NCBI GenBank assembly: GCA_014763835.1
Contig: JACXUQ010000083.1
Span: forward strand, 1-6,201
Source: Thiotrichales bacterium
GTDB taxonomy: Bacteria; Pseudomonadota; Gammaproteobacteria; Thiomicrospirales; Thiomicrospiraceae
Reading direction: 5' to 3'
DNA length: 6,201 bases
Of this stretch, positions 5,676-6,201 are shown piece after piece. The notes under the pieces are model-generated. The model was given only the letters and a program-made list of their open reading frames with translations. It did not search any database and was not told the DNA's origin. Made by a program: the position numbers and the translations under genes. The stretch's first letter is position 1, and every line of letters begins with the position of its first letter.

Positions 5676-6201
5676 GCAAGCCGCGCAAAAAAACGGCCGA
5701 AAAAACTCAACAGGCCGGGTGGGGCGACCGACTCAAAGGCGCCTTGCTGATCGGGCTGGTACGTTTCTTAGGGTGGTTGCCGTTGTCGCTGAACCGCGGA
5801 TTGGGGCGCTTGATCGGGCGGTTATTGTGGTGGCTTCCCAACAGCAATAAACAGGTGACCGAACGCAATATTCAGGCGGCTTTTCCGCAGTTAAATGCGG
5901 CGGAGCGGCGCCAACTCAGCCGTGAGAGCCTGTTGCAGCTCGGTGTGGCGACCGCCGAGCTGGGACCGATGTGGTGCTGGCCGGCCGACAAACTGTTGCC
6001 GTTGGTCAAGGAGGTCAAAGGGCGGGAGCTGCTTGAGGCTGCCATTGCCGAAGGGCGCGGCGTGATTTTTCTCGGGCCGCATATCGGTGCCTGGGAGTTG
6101 GTGGGTAACTGGCTGGCGGTGCATTATCCGCTGACGGCGATGTACCGTCCGCCCAATATAACCAGTGTGGAGGGCTTTATGCTCAATTCACGCAACCGTT
6201 T
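5672..6201 (+). CDS. LpxL/HtrB-family lysophospholipid (lipid A late) acyltransferase, N-terminal part (cut by window edge)
   Basis: The first 176 codons are present and the gene runs off the right edge. After a basic N-terminal stretch (KPRKKTAEKT) comes one hydrophobic segment (about 22-55) typical of the membrane anchor of these inner-membrane enzymes. The block QVTERNIQAAFPQL (61-74) matches the family signature around R/N-I-x-x-x-F-P. The catalytic HX4(D/E) motif is His137-Ile-Gly-Ala-Trp-Glu142 in FLGPHIGAWE. Family members add a secondary acyl chain to lipid A in the inner leaflet, using acyl-ACP. The visible part does not show whether this is the lauroyl (LpxL/HtrB), myristoyl (LpxM/MsbB) or another variant, so no symbol is given. 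GTG 5672 overlaps the ttcA stop and has a good ribosome site, so translation is probably coupled to ttcA. Confidence 0.9.
   Translation, partial: MSKPRKKTAEKTQQAGWGDRLKGALLIGLVRFLGWLPLSLNRGLGRLIGRLLWWLPNSNKQVTERNIQAAFPQLNAAERRQLSRESLLQLGVATAELGPMWCWPADKLLPLVKEVKGRELLEAAIAEGRGVIFLGPHIGAWELVGNWLAVHYPLTAMYRPPNITSVEGFMLNSRNR

Noticed and set aside
5590..5850. 86-residue plus-strand frame across the ttcA-acyltransferase junction
   Set aside because: Out of frame with both recognised genes, whose own frames explain the whole stretch.

Overview
The window holds ordinary, well-packed bacterial chromosome, most likely from a gammaproteobacterium. The evidence is a cobalamin-dependent MetH, a TrmA of the Escherichia coli type (364 residues, with near-identical motif blocks), a TtcA with the proteobacterial cysteine pattern, and a lipid A late acyltransferase-type gene that implies an LPS outer membrane. 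The mix of a TSUP carrier and a two-receiver diguanylate cyclase would suit an environmental, perhaps sulfur-oxidising, lineage such as the Thiomicrospira group, but that is inference only. Composition and codon use look even throughout. I see no mobile element, CRISPR array, rRNA or tRNA.

Minus-strand half (1 to about 2412). The left edge cuts metH after 328 codons, so only its homocysteine-binding, zinc-containing module is present. Upstream of it, 131 bp away and on the same strand, lies a response regulator with two receiver domains and a GGDEF output domain. Its second receiver is degenerate and its cyclase domain lacks the usual product-inhibition site.

Divergent intergenic region (2408-2610). 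It carries a convincing extended -10 promoter facing right (TGT-TATAAT at 2527-2535) and a plausible promoter facing left. Both argue that the longest possible reading frames of the two flanking genes are over-extended: the starts I favour are ATG 2365 (minus) and ATG 2611 (plus).

Plus-strand half (2611 to the right edge). Five genes follow with short gaps (16, 48 and 34 nt, then a 4-nt overlap) and no recognisable terminator: trmA (tRNA m5U54 methyltransferase), a TSUP/TauE-SafE-type membrane carrier, a 77-residue protein of unknown function, ttcA (tRNA 2-thiocytidine 32 synthesis) and the first 176 codons of a lysophospholipid acyltransferase of the LpxL/HtrB type. They could form one operon that mixes two tRNA-modification enzymes with envelope functions. 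The unknown small gene and the sulfur-family carrier next to a tRNA thiolation gene are the only contextual puzzles. I found nothing that I can defend as a new multi-gene system.
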